Source of the DNA: Companilactobacillus halodurans
GTDB lineage: Bacteria > Bacillota > Bacilli > Lactobacillales > Lactobacillaceae
Assembly (NCBI RefSeq): GCF_009600985.1
Contig: NZ_VDFP01000002.1
Span: 123,001 to 187,000, forward strand
Direction of reading: 5' to 3'
Length of the DNA stretch: 64,000 nt
Shown: piece after piece, positions 8,601 through 16,003 of the stretch
How the letters are laid out: every line of letters starts with the position of its first letter
How positions within the stretch are numbered: the first letter of the stretch is position 1
Position numbers and translations under genes: made by a program
Notes under the pieces: generated by a model
What the model saw: only the letters and a program-made list of their open reading frames with translations
What the model was told of the DNA's origin: nothing
Databases searched by the model: none

Positions 8601-8948
8601 ATGTATGAAAAAATTTTAGTTGCTATCGATGGCAGTCAAAGTTCGTATAATGCTTTGAATTCCGCTATTTCATTAGCTAAGCACTTTCAATCAGAATTAT
8701 ATTTAGTTTCGGTTGTCAATACAGCCAATTTACCAATGAACGTGGGAGTCTCATTTGCACCTGGTCTGACTAAGGATTTGGAAGATGGTGCTAGGCATGA
8801 TTTGAAAAAAGCTGAAGATATCGTTAAAGAAAGCAAGTTAGATTACCATGTGAGTTTGTTGAATGGCGAACCTAGGGAACAATTGACGAAATATCCATAC
8901 GAATATCAATGTTTTACTAGTAGTATAAAAAAAATTCAAAAGTCTTAA
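8601..8948 (+). CDS. universal stress protein (UspA fold), C-terminally truncated
   Basis: This 115-residue protein starts at an ATG behind AGGAGG. Residues 1-100 are a clear UspA domain: MYEKILVAIDGSQSS, then SELYLVSVVN and the hydrophobic stretch ending near GEPREQLTKYP. Family members run to about 140-150 residues and carry the ATP-binding G-x2-G-x9-G(S/T) motif in the last third. Here the sequence switches after residue 104 to FTSSIKKIQKS and stops, so that motif is missing. The 3' end runs straight into the terminator. The gene is probably a decayed remnant or a non-nucleotide-binding form. Confidence 0.75.
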   Translation: MYEKILVAIDGSQSSYNALNSAISLAKHFQSELYLVSVVNTANLPMNVGVSFAPGLTKDLEDGARHDLKKAEDIVKESKLDYHVSLLNGEPREQLTKYPYEYQCFTSSIKKIQKS

Positions 8949-8985
8949 TAACTGATATTTCAGTCAAAGATTTTTGAATCCTTTT
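8935..8985. terminator. bidirectional terminator between the Usp and PgpA genes
   Basis: ATTCAAAAG...CTTTTTGAAT forms the outer stem and ACTGA-TAT-TTCAGT an inner hairpin. A-rich DNA on the left and T-rich DNA on the right let it serve both converging genes. It overlaps the last codons of the truncated Usp gene. Confidence 0.7.
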
Positions 8986-9512
8986 TATTTATTTTCTTTT
9001 TTCAATAACTCTTGAACTTCGCGTTCATTATGAGCTAACCAACCACAAGCAGCTGCAGCGATGGCACCGACTAAATCGTCCAAGAAGACATTGATTTTTC
9101 CAGTTGACTTGTCGTTTAACTTGCCTAAAACGCCATATTTGATTTTATCGACATAACCATAATTAGTTACGGAAACTGAACCATAAAGACTTGCTAAAGT
9201 GATAGCAATATTTTCGTCAATTCCATATGTTGACTCGTCAGTTTCCATGATTCGTTGCATAGGCTTTGACAAAAGACCCTTTTCGGCCAAAATATCGAGG
9301 TCGATTCCAGTCATAATAGCATTTTGGGCCTCACGCTTGTGCAAAACTTTATTGATAGCGTGAATAGAAATCTCCTTATCAAGCCCAGGAACATAATCTT
9401 TTTCCAAAAAAATCACGATGTCCGCAATATCGGTTAACTTAACGCCACGTTCATTTAAATTTCTGATGATGTGATCATAATATTGTTTATCTTGTTCTTC
9501 AAATGAAACCAA
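8985..9512 (-). CDS. pgpA: phosphatidylglycerophosphatase A family protein
   Basis: This 175-residue protein starts at a TTG with GGGAG nine bases upstream; no better ATG lies nearby. It matches the Gram-positive PgpA family: the mid-region GIDENIAITLASLYGSVSVTNYGYVDK and the acidic motif FLDDLVGAIAAAA near residues 142-155 are characteristic. The family is linked to dephosphorylation of phosphatidylglycerophosphate, but the soluble Gram-positive members are less well studied. It is preceded on the same strand by the HD hydrolase gene, 21 bases away, so the two are probably co-transcribed. Confidence 0.75.
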   Translation of the reverse strand: MVSFEEQDKQYYDHIIRNLNERGVKLTDIADIVIFLEKDYVPGLDKEISIHAINKVLHKREAQNAIMTGIDLDILAEKGLLSKPMQRIMETDESTYGIDENIAITLASLYGSVSVTNYGYVDKIKYGVLGKLNDKSTGKINVFLDDLVGAIAAAACGWLAHNEREVQELLKKENK

Positions 9513-9533
9513 AATTTATTACTCCCTTTATGA

Positions 9534-10190
9534 TTATTTTTTTGCATCCCATTCCGCTTTAAACTCCGCTAAGAAGCCCAACATATATTGATTTCGACTT
9601 TGAGCAATTTTCTTAGCAGATGACGTATTCATCATATCAGTTAATTTCAATAATTTCTCGTAAAAATGATTGATGATCGTCTCATTATTCAAATTACGAT
9701 ATTCTTTCTTATTCATCTTTTCTCTTGGCAAAATTTTAGGGTCGTAGATAGTATCTGAATTAGCGCCACCATAGTAAATTGCACGAGTAATACCAATAGC
9801 ACCAATCGCATCCAGTCGATCAGAGTCTTGAACGATTTGACCAGCGAGTGAAAGTTTAGGAGGATTGGATCCCAAAGACTTGCTAAATGACAGATTGTGA
9901 GTAATAAAAATGATTTCTTCAATTTGTGTGTTGCTGAATTGATTATCTTTGAGAAAATCTCTAATTTCTTTTTCGAGTTCAGCAGGATCACTGACTAATT
10001 TATCATCTGCCACATCGTGCAAATAGGCTGCACTTAAAGTGATAAGTGGGTCGGCAGCTTCAGTCACCAAAATTTTTTTAGCAGTTTTGACGACCCTTTG
10101 GATGTGATCGAAGTTATGTCCGGTAGCGTCGCCGCTCATTTTTTGATAAGAAAAATCTTTTACAGCTTTTAGTTGTTCATCATGTGTCAT
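9534..10190 (-). CDS. HD-domain phosphohydrolase (YpgQ/YedJ-like)
   Basis: This 218-residue protein has the HD signature. The first metal-binding His residues are in GHNFDHIQRV (about residues 24-33), the HD pair in AAYLHDVADD (about 54-63), and a later Asp in IVQDSDRLDAIGAIG. Length and motif spacing fit the YpgQ/YedJ group, whose members hydrolyse nucleoside triphosphates to monophosphate and pyrophosphate. The start is an ATG with the ribosome binding site AGGAAAGG. The exact substrate is not evident from the sequence. Confidence 0.82.
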   Translation of the reverse strand: MTHDEQLKAVKDFSYQKMSGDATGHNFDHIQRVVKTAKKILVTEAADPLITLSAAYLHDVADDKLVSDPAELEKEIRDFLKDNQFSNTQIEEIIFITHNLSFSKSLGSNPPKLSLAGQIVQDSDRLDAIGAIGITRAIYYGGANSDTIYDPKILPREKMNKKEYRNLNNETIINHFYEKLLKLTDMMNTSSAKKIAQSRNQYMLGFLAEFKAEWDAKK

Positions 10191-10295
10191 AATTTCAAGC
10201 CTTTCCTAATCGAATAGTTATATTGTCACATAAAGGGCTTTATTTTTAAATTAAAACTAAATTTCTGTTAAGATATAAATGTTTAAACAAATATT

Positions 10296-10333
10296 ATGAA
10301 ATGTTGACGTTTCATATGTTTTAGAATTATAAT
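10296..10333 (+). promoter_or_regulatory. ahpC promoter with an inverted repeat across the -35 box
   Basis: The -35 TTGACG (10304-10309) and -10 TATAAT (10328-10333) are 18 bases apart. ATGAAA (10296-10301) and TTTCAT (10310-10315) form an inverted repeat that encloses the -35, the position expected for a repressor operator. It does not match a PerR box well. Confidence 0.65.
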
Positions 10334-10360
10334 TAAGACATAATTTAGGGAGGCCTAAGA

Positions 10361-10924
10361 ATGAACTATATTAATAAAGAAATACCAGAGTTCAATGTTA
10401 ATGCATATCAAAAGGGTGAATTAAAGACCTTTAACAAAGCTGATTTGTTAGGAAAATGGTCAGTAATGTTTTTCTACCCAGCAGATTTTTCTTTCGTATG
10501 TCCAACCGAATTAAGCGATTTTGAAGATTCCTATAAAGACTTCAAAGAAAGTAATGCCGAAGTCTATTCCGTTTCAGTCGATAGCCAATTTTCGCACATG
10601 GCATGGGCTCAAGCAACTGATACCATTGGAAAGGTTGAATATCCAATGTTGTCAGATCAAAAGCATCAATTGACTGATTTCTTCAATATTTTAGATGAGA
10701 AGAGTGGTCAAGCTTACCGTGGCGTCTTCATCATTGATCCTAAGGGTATTATCAAGTCATATACTATTAATGACATGGGAATAGGTAGAAATGCTAAGGA
10801 AATTCTCAGAACGCTCCAAGCAGCCCAATTCGTCGAAGCACATGGTGACAATGTTTGTCCAGCCGATTGGCACAAGGGTGAAAAGACTATCAAACCTAGT
10901 GGCGATTTAGTTGGTAAGATTTAA
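10361..10924 (+). CDS. ahpC: alkyl hydroperoxide reductase subunit C (2-Cys peroxiredoxin)
   Basis: This 187-residue peroxiredoxin has full AhpC length. The peroxidatic Cys47 is in FSFVCPTE and the resolving Cys166 in GDNVCPADW. It reduces H2O2 and organic hydroperoxides in the cytoplasm. The usual partner gene ahpF does not follow: a terminator comes 30 bases after the stop and the next gene is unrelated. Reduction must therefore come from an AhpF or thioredoxin system encoded elsewhere. An AGGGAGG ribosome binding site precedes the ATG. Confidence 0.95.
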   Translation: MNYINKEIPEFNVNAYQKGELKTFNKADLLGKWSVMFFYPADFSFVCPTELSDFEDSYKDFKESNAEVYSVSVDSQFSHMAWAQATDTIGKVEYPMLSDQKHQLTDFFNILDEKSGQAYRGVFIIDPKGIIKSYTINDMGIGRNAKEILRTLQAAQFVEAHGDNVCPADWHKGEKTIKPSGDLVGKI

Positions 10925-10951
10925 CTAATAACTTTAAAGTATAAAAACATA

Positions 10952-10988
10952 AAGACTCAGTAATCGAAAAATGATTGCTGAGTTTTTT
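10952..10988 (+). terminator. ahpC terminator
   Basis: ACTCAGTAATC pairs with GATTGCTGAGT around a GAAAAAT loop (one mismatch), followed by a T-run. Confidence 0.85.
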
Positions 10989-11318
10989 GTTTTGAAGCTT
11001 AAATATATTAATGTGCCAAAAATTATTTTTATCCTGAAACTATCTTTTATAAATATCTATATTATGACGATATCTAGTGGTGCATTTCGTCCGTTATAAC
11101 AATATATAGTGATATGAATTCAAAAAAATCTATATCTTGTATCAGATGATAAACTTCCCATTTGACAGGAGGGGTAAGCGTTTTACACCGATATGGCTTC
11201 CGTATACTTGAAATCATCATTAACAAATCTATCAAAAAAGGTGGTATGATTTTAGCTGTCGGTTAAATTGATATTTTAATTAATACAATTTGAGGGATAA
11301 ATAAAATTTGATTAATTA
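10989..11318. other. gene-free stretch between the ahpC terminator and the pnuC leader
   Basis: I see no open frame with a ribosome binding site here and no convincing promoter. The DNA is AT-rich, with a short GC-richer patch near 11160-11210 that contains GACAGGAGGGG. It could be remnant sequence. The structured leader begins at 11319. Confidence 0.4.
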
Positions 11319-11358
11319 TCAATATAATGAACTACAATCGTATATTGATGGTTAGTCC
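11319..11358 (+). promoter_or_regulatory. possible NAD+-II (pnuC-type) riboswitch-like pseudoknot
   Basis: TCAATATA (11319-11326) pairs perfectly with TATATTGA (11341-11348). The 14-base loop contains ACTA (11331-11334), which can pair with TAGT (11353-11356) just before the AGAGGAG ribosome binding site. This is an H-type pseudoknot directly before pnuC, the arrangement known for NAD+-II riboswitches that control translation of pnuC. I identified it from geometry and gene context, not from a covariance model. Confidence 0.45.
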
Positions 11359-11373
11359 AGAGGAGAAGAAACA

Positions 11374-12123
11374 ATGAGTATTTTCAACCCAAAATGGTAT
11401 GTTGAACAAATGAAACATTGGAGTTTCAGAAGTTACATGCTATTAATGTTTGGTTTAGGGGCCATAACAGCTTCAACACTTTCACATTCAATTAACGCTA
11501 TCGCTATTTGGACATGGCTAGCCGCAATTTTAGGATTCACATGTACTGTCGCTATTACCAATGCCAAGCCTTTAAATGGTGTTTTAGGATTAGTTTCCGC
11601 ACTTATTTATATTTACGTCGCTATCAATGCTAAGAACTTCTCAGATGTTGTTCTTCAGTTAAGTTACATCGTCTTACTAGATATTCCTGTTTTGATCAGT
11701 CCACAATGGGCTAAGGATGCTGAAAAGCATATTCATGGTTTAACAGGTCTTAAATGGCTTCTAACAGCTGTTTTCTTCTTCGTTGCTTGGGGATTGTTGT
11801 ATTTGATGGATACAAACCTATTCATCAGTCCACGTCCTGTAATTGATTCAGTTTCAGCTGCTATTGGTTTCACAGGTGCATTATTATGTACTTTGCGTTT
11901 CCGTGAACAATATTATTTCTGGACAGCTCAAGGTATTATGTCTATCGTTCTTTGGGGCGTTACAGCTACTCAAGGAGATGCTAGTCCAGTCTTGTTCTTG
12001 ACATACATTATGTACTTCATGAACGATATGATTGCCTTTTTCGATTCACATATTCACTGGTTCCACAGCAATGCTACTGAGAACCGTGTGCGTGACGAAA
12101 AGCTTTCAAACCAAGAAATATAA
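11374..12123 (+). CDS. pnuC: nicotinamide riboside/mononucleotide transporter PnuC
   Basis: This 249-residue membrane protein has about seven helices. It matches PnuC in length and in the pattern ITNAKPLNGVLGLVSALIYIYVA followed by a long segment ending YFWTAQGIMSIVLWG. PnuC proteins carry NAD precursors, usually nicotinamide riboside, into the cell by facilitated diffusion. The ATG has AGAGGAG nine bases upstream. The ribosome binding site lies directly after the predicted pseudoknot, which suggests translational control by an NAD-related ligand. No ribosylnicotinamide kinase gene is adjacent. Confidence 0.9.
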   Translation: MSIFNPKWYVEQMKHWSFRSYMLLMFGLGAITASTLSHSINAIAIWTWLAAILGFTCTVAITNAKPLNGVLGLVSALIYIYVAINAKNFSDVVLQLSYIVLLDIPVLISPQWAKDAEKHIHGLTGLKWLLTAVFFFVAWGLLYLMDTNLFISPRPVIDSVSAAIGFTGALLCTLRFREQYYFWTAQGIMSIVLWGVTATQGDASPVLFLTYIMYFMNDMIAFFDSHIHWFHSNATENRVRDEKLSNQEI

Positions 12124-12205
12124 AAATTTTAATTTGCAATTAGTTTACCCGGAAGCTTATGATTATTTAGCGACACTAATTTTTAAGTTCTAAGTAGGGT
12201 AGATT

Positions 12206-13120
12206 ATGAGAGTAAAAAAGTATATTAAAGTAATTCTTTTGGTAGTGGTCAGTTTAGCTTTAGTGGCTGATATTGCTGCCAGTGGCTACATGTTTAATTT
12301 TGCTTTTAGCAAGAGCGGATATGGGAGTCAGCTCGGTGGACCAATGACCAAAGATGATCATTGGTTTGCTAATCAAAAGACACAGATTTGGCAACAAAAA
12401 AGTAAAGACAACTTGAAATTGAAAGCTCGCTATTTACCCGCTGCACATAAAACAGCCAAGACGGTTGTTGTAATACACGGTTACGGAAGTGCAAGTAAGT
12501 ACATGGGTTCTTATGCTAAGATGTTTCATAAAGCAGGCTATAACGTTTTAACACCTGACAATCGATCATTTGGAATGAGTCAAGGTGAGTATTCAGGTTA
12601 TGGTTGGAAAGACCGTAACGATATTGCCAAGTGGATTCAAAGAGTTAATCAAAAGAATGGTTCGAAATCTGAGGTTGGATTATTCGGTGTCAGCATGGGG
12701 GCTGCCACAGTAATGTATACCTTAGGGAAGCAGTTGAAGAATGTTAAATTTGCGATTGCTGATTGTGGATATTCAACGATTGCCGGAGAATTGAAGTATG
12801 AATTGAAGGAAAAATTCAATTTGCCAAGTTTCCCAATCGTGCCAACAGCTAGTTTGTTCGCCGATGTACTTGCAAAATATAACTTCTATCAAGCAGATAC
12901 TAAGGATACTCTGAAGAATAATAAAGTTCCGCTCTTTATCATTCAGGGATCAATAGATCACTTTGTTCCGACTTCCAATGCATATAAGAATTATAGCTAC
13001 GACCACGGTCCTAAGAAATTATGGATTGTTAAGGGCGCAGCGCATGCTGAGTCAATGAAAGTTGCTGGCCAAAAGTATATTAATAAGACAATTAATTTTG
13101 CCGAAACTTACTTTAAATAG
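12206..13120 (+). CDS. membrane-anchored alpha/beta hydrolase
   Basis: This 304-residue protein has an N-terminal hydrophobic segment (about residues 7-30) that acts as a signal anchor, so the hydrolase domain faces outward. Motifs are VVIHGYGS (oxyanion loop), the nucleophile elbow GVSMGA, an acid region IIQGSIDHFVP, and the catalytic His in GAAHAES. This organisation is common in lactobacillary surface hydrolases of the YqkD-like group. The substrate is unknown. A strong terminator follows, after a short tRNA-like fragment. Confidence 0.82.
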   Translation: MRVKKYIKVILLVVVSLALVADIAASGYMFNFAFSKSGYGSQLGGPMTKDDHWFANQKTQIWQQKSKDNLKLKARYLPAAHKTAKTVVVIHGYGSASKYMGSYAKMFHKAGYNVLTPDNRSFGMSQGEYSGYGWKDRNDIAKWIQRVNQKNGSKSEVGLFGVSMGAATVMYTLGKQLKNVKFAIADCGYSTIAGELKYELKEKFNLPSFPIVPTASLFADVLAKYNFYQADTKDTLKNNKVPLFIIQGSIDHFVPTSNAYKNYSYDHGPKKLWIVKGAAHAESMKVAGQKYINKTINFAETYFK

Positions 13121-13124
13121 AAAA

Positions 13125-13157
13125 GATTGCAGAGGTCGTTGGTTCGATCCTCTAGTA
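13125..13157 (+). other. tRNA 3'-half-like fragment
   Basis: The stretch from GATTGCAGAGGTCG to GGTTCGATCC reads like an anticodon-stem 3' strand, variable loop and T-loop of a bacterial tRNA. The T-stem partner and acceptor end are absent: the sequence continues CTCTAGTATAA. AGAGG and CCTCT can still pair. It is a fragment, not a tRNA gene. Confidence 0.4.
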
Positions 13158-13207
13158 TAAAAAATCCGATGATGAAATTTTTGATTTCATTCATCGGATT
13201 TTTTTGT
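13158..13207 (+). terminator. hydrolase-gene terminator
   Basis: AAAAATCCGATGATGAAA pairs with TTTCATTCATCGGATTTTT around a short loop, and a T-run follows. It is one of the strongest intrinsic terminators in the window. Confidence 0.88.
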
Positions 13208-13259
13208 ATCATATAAATGACAATATAACGGCGTTATTATAAAAAAATGGTAAAAAGCC

Positions 13260-13290
13260 TTGCTAACGACCTAACGTAATAGTCTATAAA
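13260..13290 (+). promoter_or_regulatory. MerR-type promoter with a 19-bp spacer
   Basis: TTGCTA (13260-13265) and TATAAA (13285-13290) are separated by 19 bases, the overlong spacer typical of promoters that MerR proteins remodel. The spacer holds a loose GAC-N11-GTC dyad. It lies directly before the MerR gene, so autoregulation is likely. Confidence 0.55.
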
Positions 13291-13315
13291 AGAAGTATCA
13301 AAGGAAGTGAAATCT

Positions 13316-14053
13316 ATGTCAGAATACACAACTGGTGAACTTGCAAAAATTGCTGAAGTATCTGTTCGGACGTTACAGTACTACGACAGAAAAGAATTAC
13401 TTAAACCGAGCCAAGTTTTAGATAATGGCAAGAGAATTTATGATGATAATGATTTACAACGTTTAAAGATGATTTTGTTATTAAAGGCGTTAGGAATTTC
13501 TTTAAAAGCAATTGCCGAGATTCTTGAAAGTCCTAATTCAGTGACAATTTTGAATCTTTTGTTGGAACAGCGACAAAAAGAATTGAAGGCTACTATCAAA
13601 GATTCTAAATCCAAATTGAAGACGGTCGAAGATCTGCAACGTAATTTACCACAAATCAGTCAAATCCAAATCGAGACGATCGATGACATAGAAAAGATTA
13701 TGGACAATAAGAAAAAATTGCGTAAGGTACATTTAATGATGATTTTATACGGTATTCCCTTGGACATTTTGGAATGGGGCAGCTTATTTTGGGGTGTTTT
13801 TAAAGGAGTCTGGTGGCCATTTATTGTAGCAATTGTAATTGCAATCATTGTAGCTAGTGCTTTGACCTATTTTTACTACAAAAATAATGCTTACATTTGT
13901 CCCAATTGCAATTCTCAAATCAAGCCAAGTTTTAAAGAGATCATTTTTGCCAAACATAATTTAAAAACGCGTAAATTAACCTGTCTCGTTTGTGGTAAAA
14001 AAGATTACTGCGTTGAAGTTTATGATGATAGAAATTTTTCAAAACAAGCGTAA
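13316..14053 (+). CDS. MerR-family regulator with membrane segments and a C-terminal zinc ribbon
   Basis: The start at ATG 13316 fits AAGGA ten bases upstream; the earlier GTG at 13307 lies too close to it. Residues 1-70 are a MerR winged helix (TTGELAKIAEVSVRTLQYYDR), and residues 75-125 a coiled coil for dimerisation. Two hydrophobic segments follow (about 137-150 and 157-180). The C-terminal zinc ribbon has CPNC and, 31 residues later, CLVC. Classical MerR effectors lack the membrane part. The protein may therefore sense an envelope signal, or metal or redox state, while bound to DNA near the membrane. Confidence 0.82.
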   Translation: MSEYTTGELAKIAEVSVRTLQYYDRKELLKPSQVLDNGKRIYDDNDLQRLKMILLLKALGISLKAIAEILESPNSVTILNLLLEQRQKELKATIKDSKSKLKTVEDLQRNLPQISQIQIETIDDIEKIMDNKKKLRKVHLMMILYGIPLDILEWGSLFWGVFKGVWWPFIVAIVIAIIVASALTYFYYKNNAYICPNCNSQIKPSFKEIIFAKHNLKTRKLTCLVCGKKDYCVEVYDDRNFSKQA

Positions 14054-14112
14054 AAAAATATCTTGAAACCTCAATTGATTTCAAGACATTTTATATTTAT
14101 TTTATTAAATTA

Positions 14113-15345
14113 TTAACTAATGACATAAGTTGAAGCGACCCATTCGTTAGTAGCAACACGATAATAAGTTACGCCATCAACAGTTTTAGTTTGATCAGTA
14201 ACCCAAGAAGTATTGTTACCTAAAGCACGGTTAGAAACAGTCTTCATTGTGCCATCGTCTTGTAAAGCCATCAATGTGACATATGCAGAAGATGAATCAC
14301 TGACTTTGATTACGTCAGTATCACTTGAAGCTGAATCAGTCGAACTGCCTGAATTGCCACTAAGATATTTAGCATTGACCCATTCATTAGTAGCAACACG
14401 ATAATAAGTTACGCCATCAACGGTCTTTGTTTGATCAGTAGCCCAGGAAGTATTGTTACCCAAGGCACGATTAGAAACAGTAGCCATTGAACCATCATTT
14501 TGCAAGGCAACTAGTGGAACGTAACTGCCGGATGAATTTGAAACGGTGATTGAACCTGTACCAGAGTTTGAGCCACTGTCAGTTGTAGCAGAAGAATCTG
14601 AGGAACTAGAATCTGAACTATTATCACCAGTTGTTGTAGTAGTTGATCCAGTAGGTGATTCATAACTAGTAAAGTAATCGTCATAAAGTTCAGAAACATC
14701 GAAGTTACCGTAACTGCCACTAAATTGATAAGTACTTGACCATTGCCATGCGTGATAGCCGGTATACCATTCTTGACCAGCTGGATTGTAAGGATAAGAT
14801 GCAATCCAACCGTCATCGACGGTCATTTTTGAACCGACCCATGAGCCCATAGTGTAGATACATGAACGGTACCCGTATTTAGCAATTTCTGTCATAAAGG
14901 CTTTATTATTAGCGTCATTTTGAGCTGTTGTTAAAGAACTCTGTTCAGAACTCTCCACATCAGTAGCTAAGACAGCTCCTGTTGGCAATCCATCAGCCTG
15001 AGCTGTCTTACCAGCAAAATCAGCTTCAGCAATGGCACCACTGACAGTACTATATCTAGCGTAGTGATAGCCATTGACATAAAGTCCAGCTGCTTGTGCA
15101 TTCTTGATTGCAGTTGCAGCATCAGCATCTTTATAAGAAGACCCTTCACTAATTTTAGTAACCATTGACTTTACGCCGTAGTTACTATACATATCTTGAA
15201 AATTTGCGAGTGTCATAGAACCATTGTTGTTAGAGACATCGACCATATCTGTACGTGCAGCGTCAACATTGGTTGCACAAAAGAACAACGTGATCATTGA
15301 CATCATCATAGCAAGAGCTACGACAAATTTTTTCTTAAAAACCAT
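14113..15345 (-). CDS. secreted GH25 lysozyme with two SLAP-like C-terminal repeats
   Basis: This 410-residue protein has a signal peptide ending near NVDAA (about residue 29). The GH25 N-acetylmuramidase barrel spans about 33-225, with the conserved acidic residues in DMVDVSNNNG and ATDVESSE. A Ser/Thr/Asp-rich linker (about 230-268) leads to two about 60-residue repeats, each ending YYRVATNEWV, which resemble lactobacillary SLAP/SH3-like wall-binding modules. It should cut the peptidoglycan glycan chain during growth or separation. The repeats are nearly identical in DNA as well, 240 bases apart. A paralogue with one repeat lies at 45438. Confidence 0.9.
   Translation of the reverse strand: MVFKKKFVVALAMMMSMITLFFCATNVDAARTDMVDVSNNNGSMTLANFQDMYSNYGVKSMVTKISEGSSYKDADAATAIKNAQAAGLYVNGYHYARYSTVSGAIAEADFAGKTAQADGLPTGAVLATDVESSEQSSLTTAQNDANNKAFMTEIAKYGYRSCIYTMGSWVGSKMTVDDGWIASYPYNPAGQEWYTGYHAWQWSSTYQFSGSYGNFDVSELYDDYFTSYESPTGSTTTTTGDNSSDSSSSDSSATTDSGSNSGTGSITVSNSSGSYVPLVALQNDGSMATVSNRALGNNTSWATDQTKTVDGVTYYRVATNEWVNAKYLSGNSGSSTDSASSDTDVIKVSDSSSAYVTLMALQDDGTMKTVSNRALGNNTSWVTDQTKTVDGVTYYRVATNEWVASTYVIS
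14139..14479 (-). repeat. tandem intragenic repeat encoding the wall-binding modules
   Basis: Bases 14139-14239 and 14379-14479 are about 90% identical and exactly 240 bases apart, in frame. They encode the core of the two SLAP-like modules. Recombination between them would remove one module, which may explain the single-module paralogue at 45438. Confidence 0.8.
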
Positions 15346-15496
15346 AAACCCTTTCTCCCTTTTGTTGCTTTAGCAACATAAGAAAGTATAGTCATTATTT
15401 AGATCAAATATAATGAAAGTTACACAATTGTTCTCAGAAATTAACATCGTAATAAACGTGTAATCAAAAAGTAAAAAAATCTATTGAAATTTGTAA

Positions 15497-15880
15497 CTAA
15501 TTTGTGGCATTATTTATAAGTCTGTCTAAAGTTTTCCGAGGTACTTGATTTTTTTTGACCTTCTCCCAAGACAAGACGCGCTTGCGATGATCATTATAAG
15601 AGATTTTTATATAATTATTTGGTTTAATCGGACGACCAATGGCACTATCAAATTTTAGTAATTTTTTGGTTCCGTTTCTATTGAAAGAATCCTGGTTGTA
15701 ATAATAAGTTGGAAGTTCATTACCTGAATCATCTTTTTCAATAACTTCTTTATAAGATTTACCAATATAGGTGTAATAGTCATCCCCAGTGTAGTTAGGA
15801 ACATACCACAATTGATAAATTAAAATAGGAATTAATAAAACAATTATGATACTTAATCCGCTTAATAATTTTTTACTCAT
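15497..15880 (-). CDS. YxeA-like (DUF1093) secreted/membrane-anchored small protein
   Basis: The ATG at 15880 (MSKKLLSG) has a consensus GGAGG eight bases upstream and is preferred over two upstream starts in the same frame. The 127-residue product has one N-terminal hydrophobic segment, then YYTYIGKSYKEVIEKDDSGNE and a C-terminal region with LSWEKVKKNQVPRKTL. These features match the YxeA/DUF1093 family, small exported proteins of unknown function. There are often several copies in lactobacilli. It stands alone on this strand. Confidence 0.7.
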   Translation of the reverse strand: MSKKLLSGLSIIIVLLIPILIYQLWYVPNYTGDDYYTYIGKSYKEVIEKDDSGNELPTYYYNQDSFNRNGTKKLLKFDSAIGRPIKPNNYIKISYNDHRKRVLSWEKVKKNQVPRKTLDRLINNATN

Positions 15881-16003
15881 AAAATAATCCTCCATGATTC
15901 TTAAAAAGGATATCATGCACCTTAATGACTTGATACTAACGTTTTTGTAAGGTTTGTAAGATATCGTAAGAAAAACTGTTTACAGAGGGTTAAGTAATGT
16001 TAG

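Noticed and set aside
10323..10337. PerR box at the ahpC promoter
   Set aside because: The AT-rich palindrome there differs from the PerR consensus at several positions and is mostly explained by the -10 box. The inverted repeat across the -35 is the better candidate.
11160..11215. cre site in the ahpC-pnuC gap
   Set aside because: The best alignment (around TAAGCGTTTTACA) has three mismatches at fixed positions, too weak to report.
14511..14816. Minus-strand ORFs within the lysozyme gene (also 14967-15149)
   Set aside because: They are out-of-frame shadows of the repetitive Ser/Thr-rich coding DNA, with Leu/Val-rich low-complexity products.
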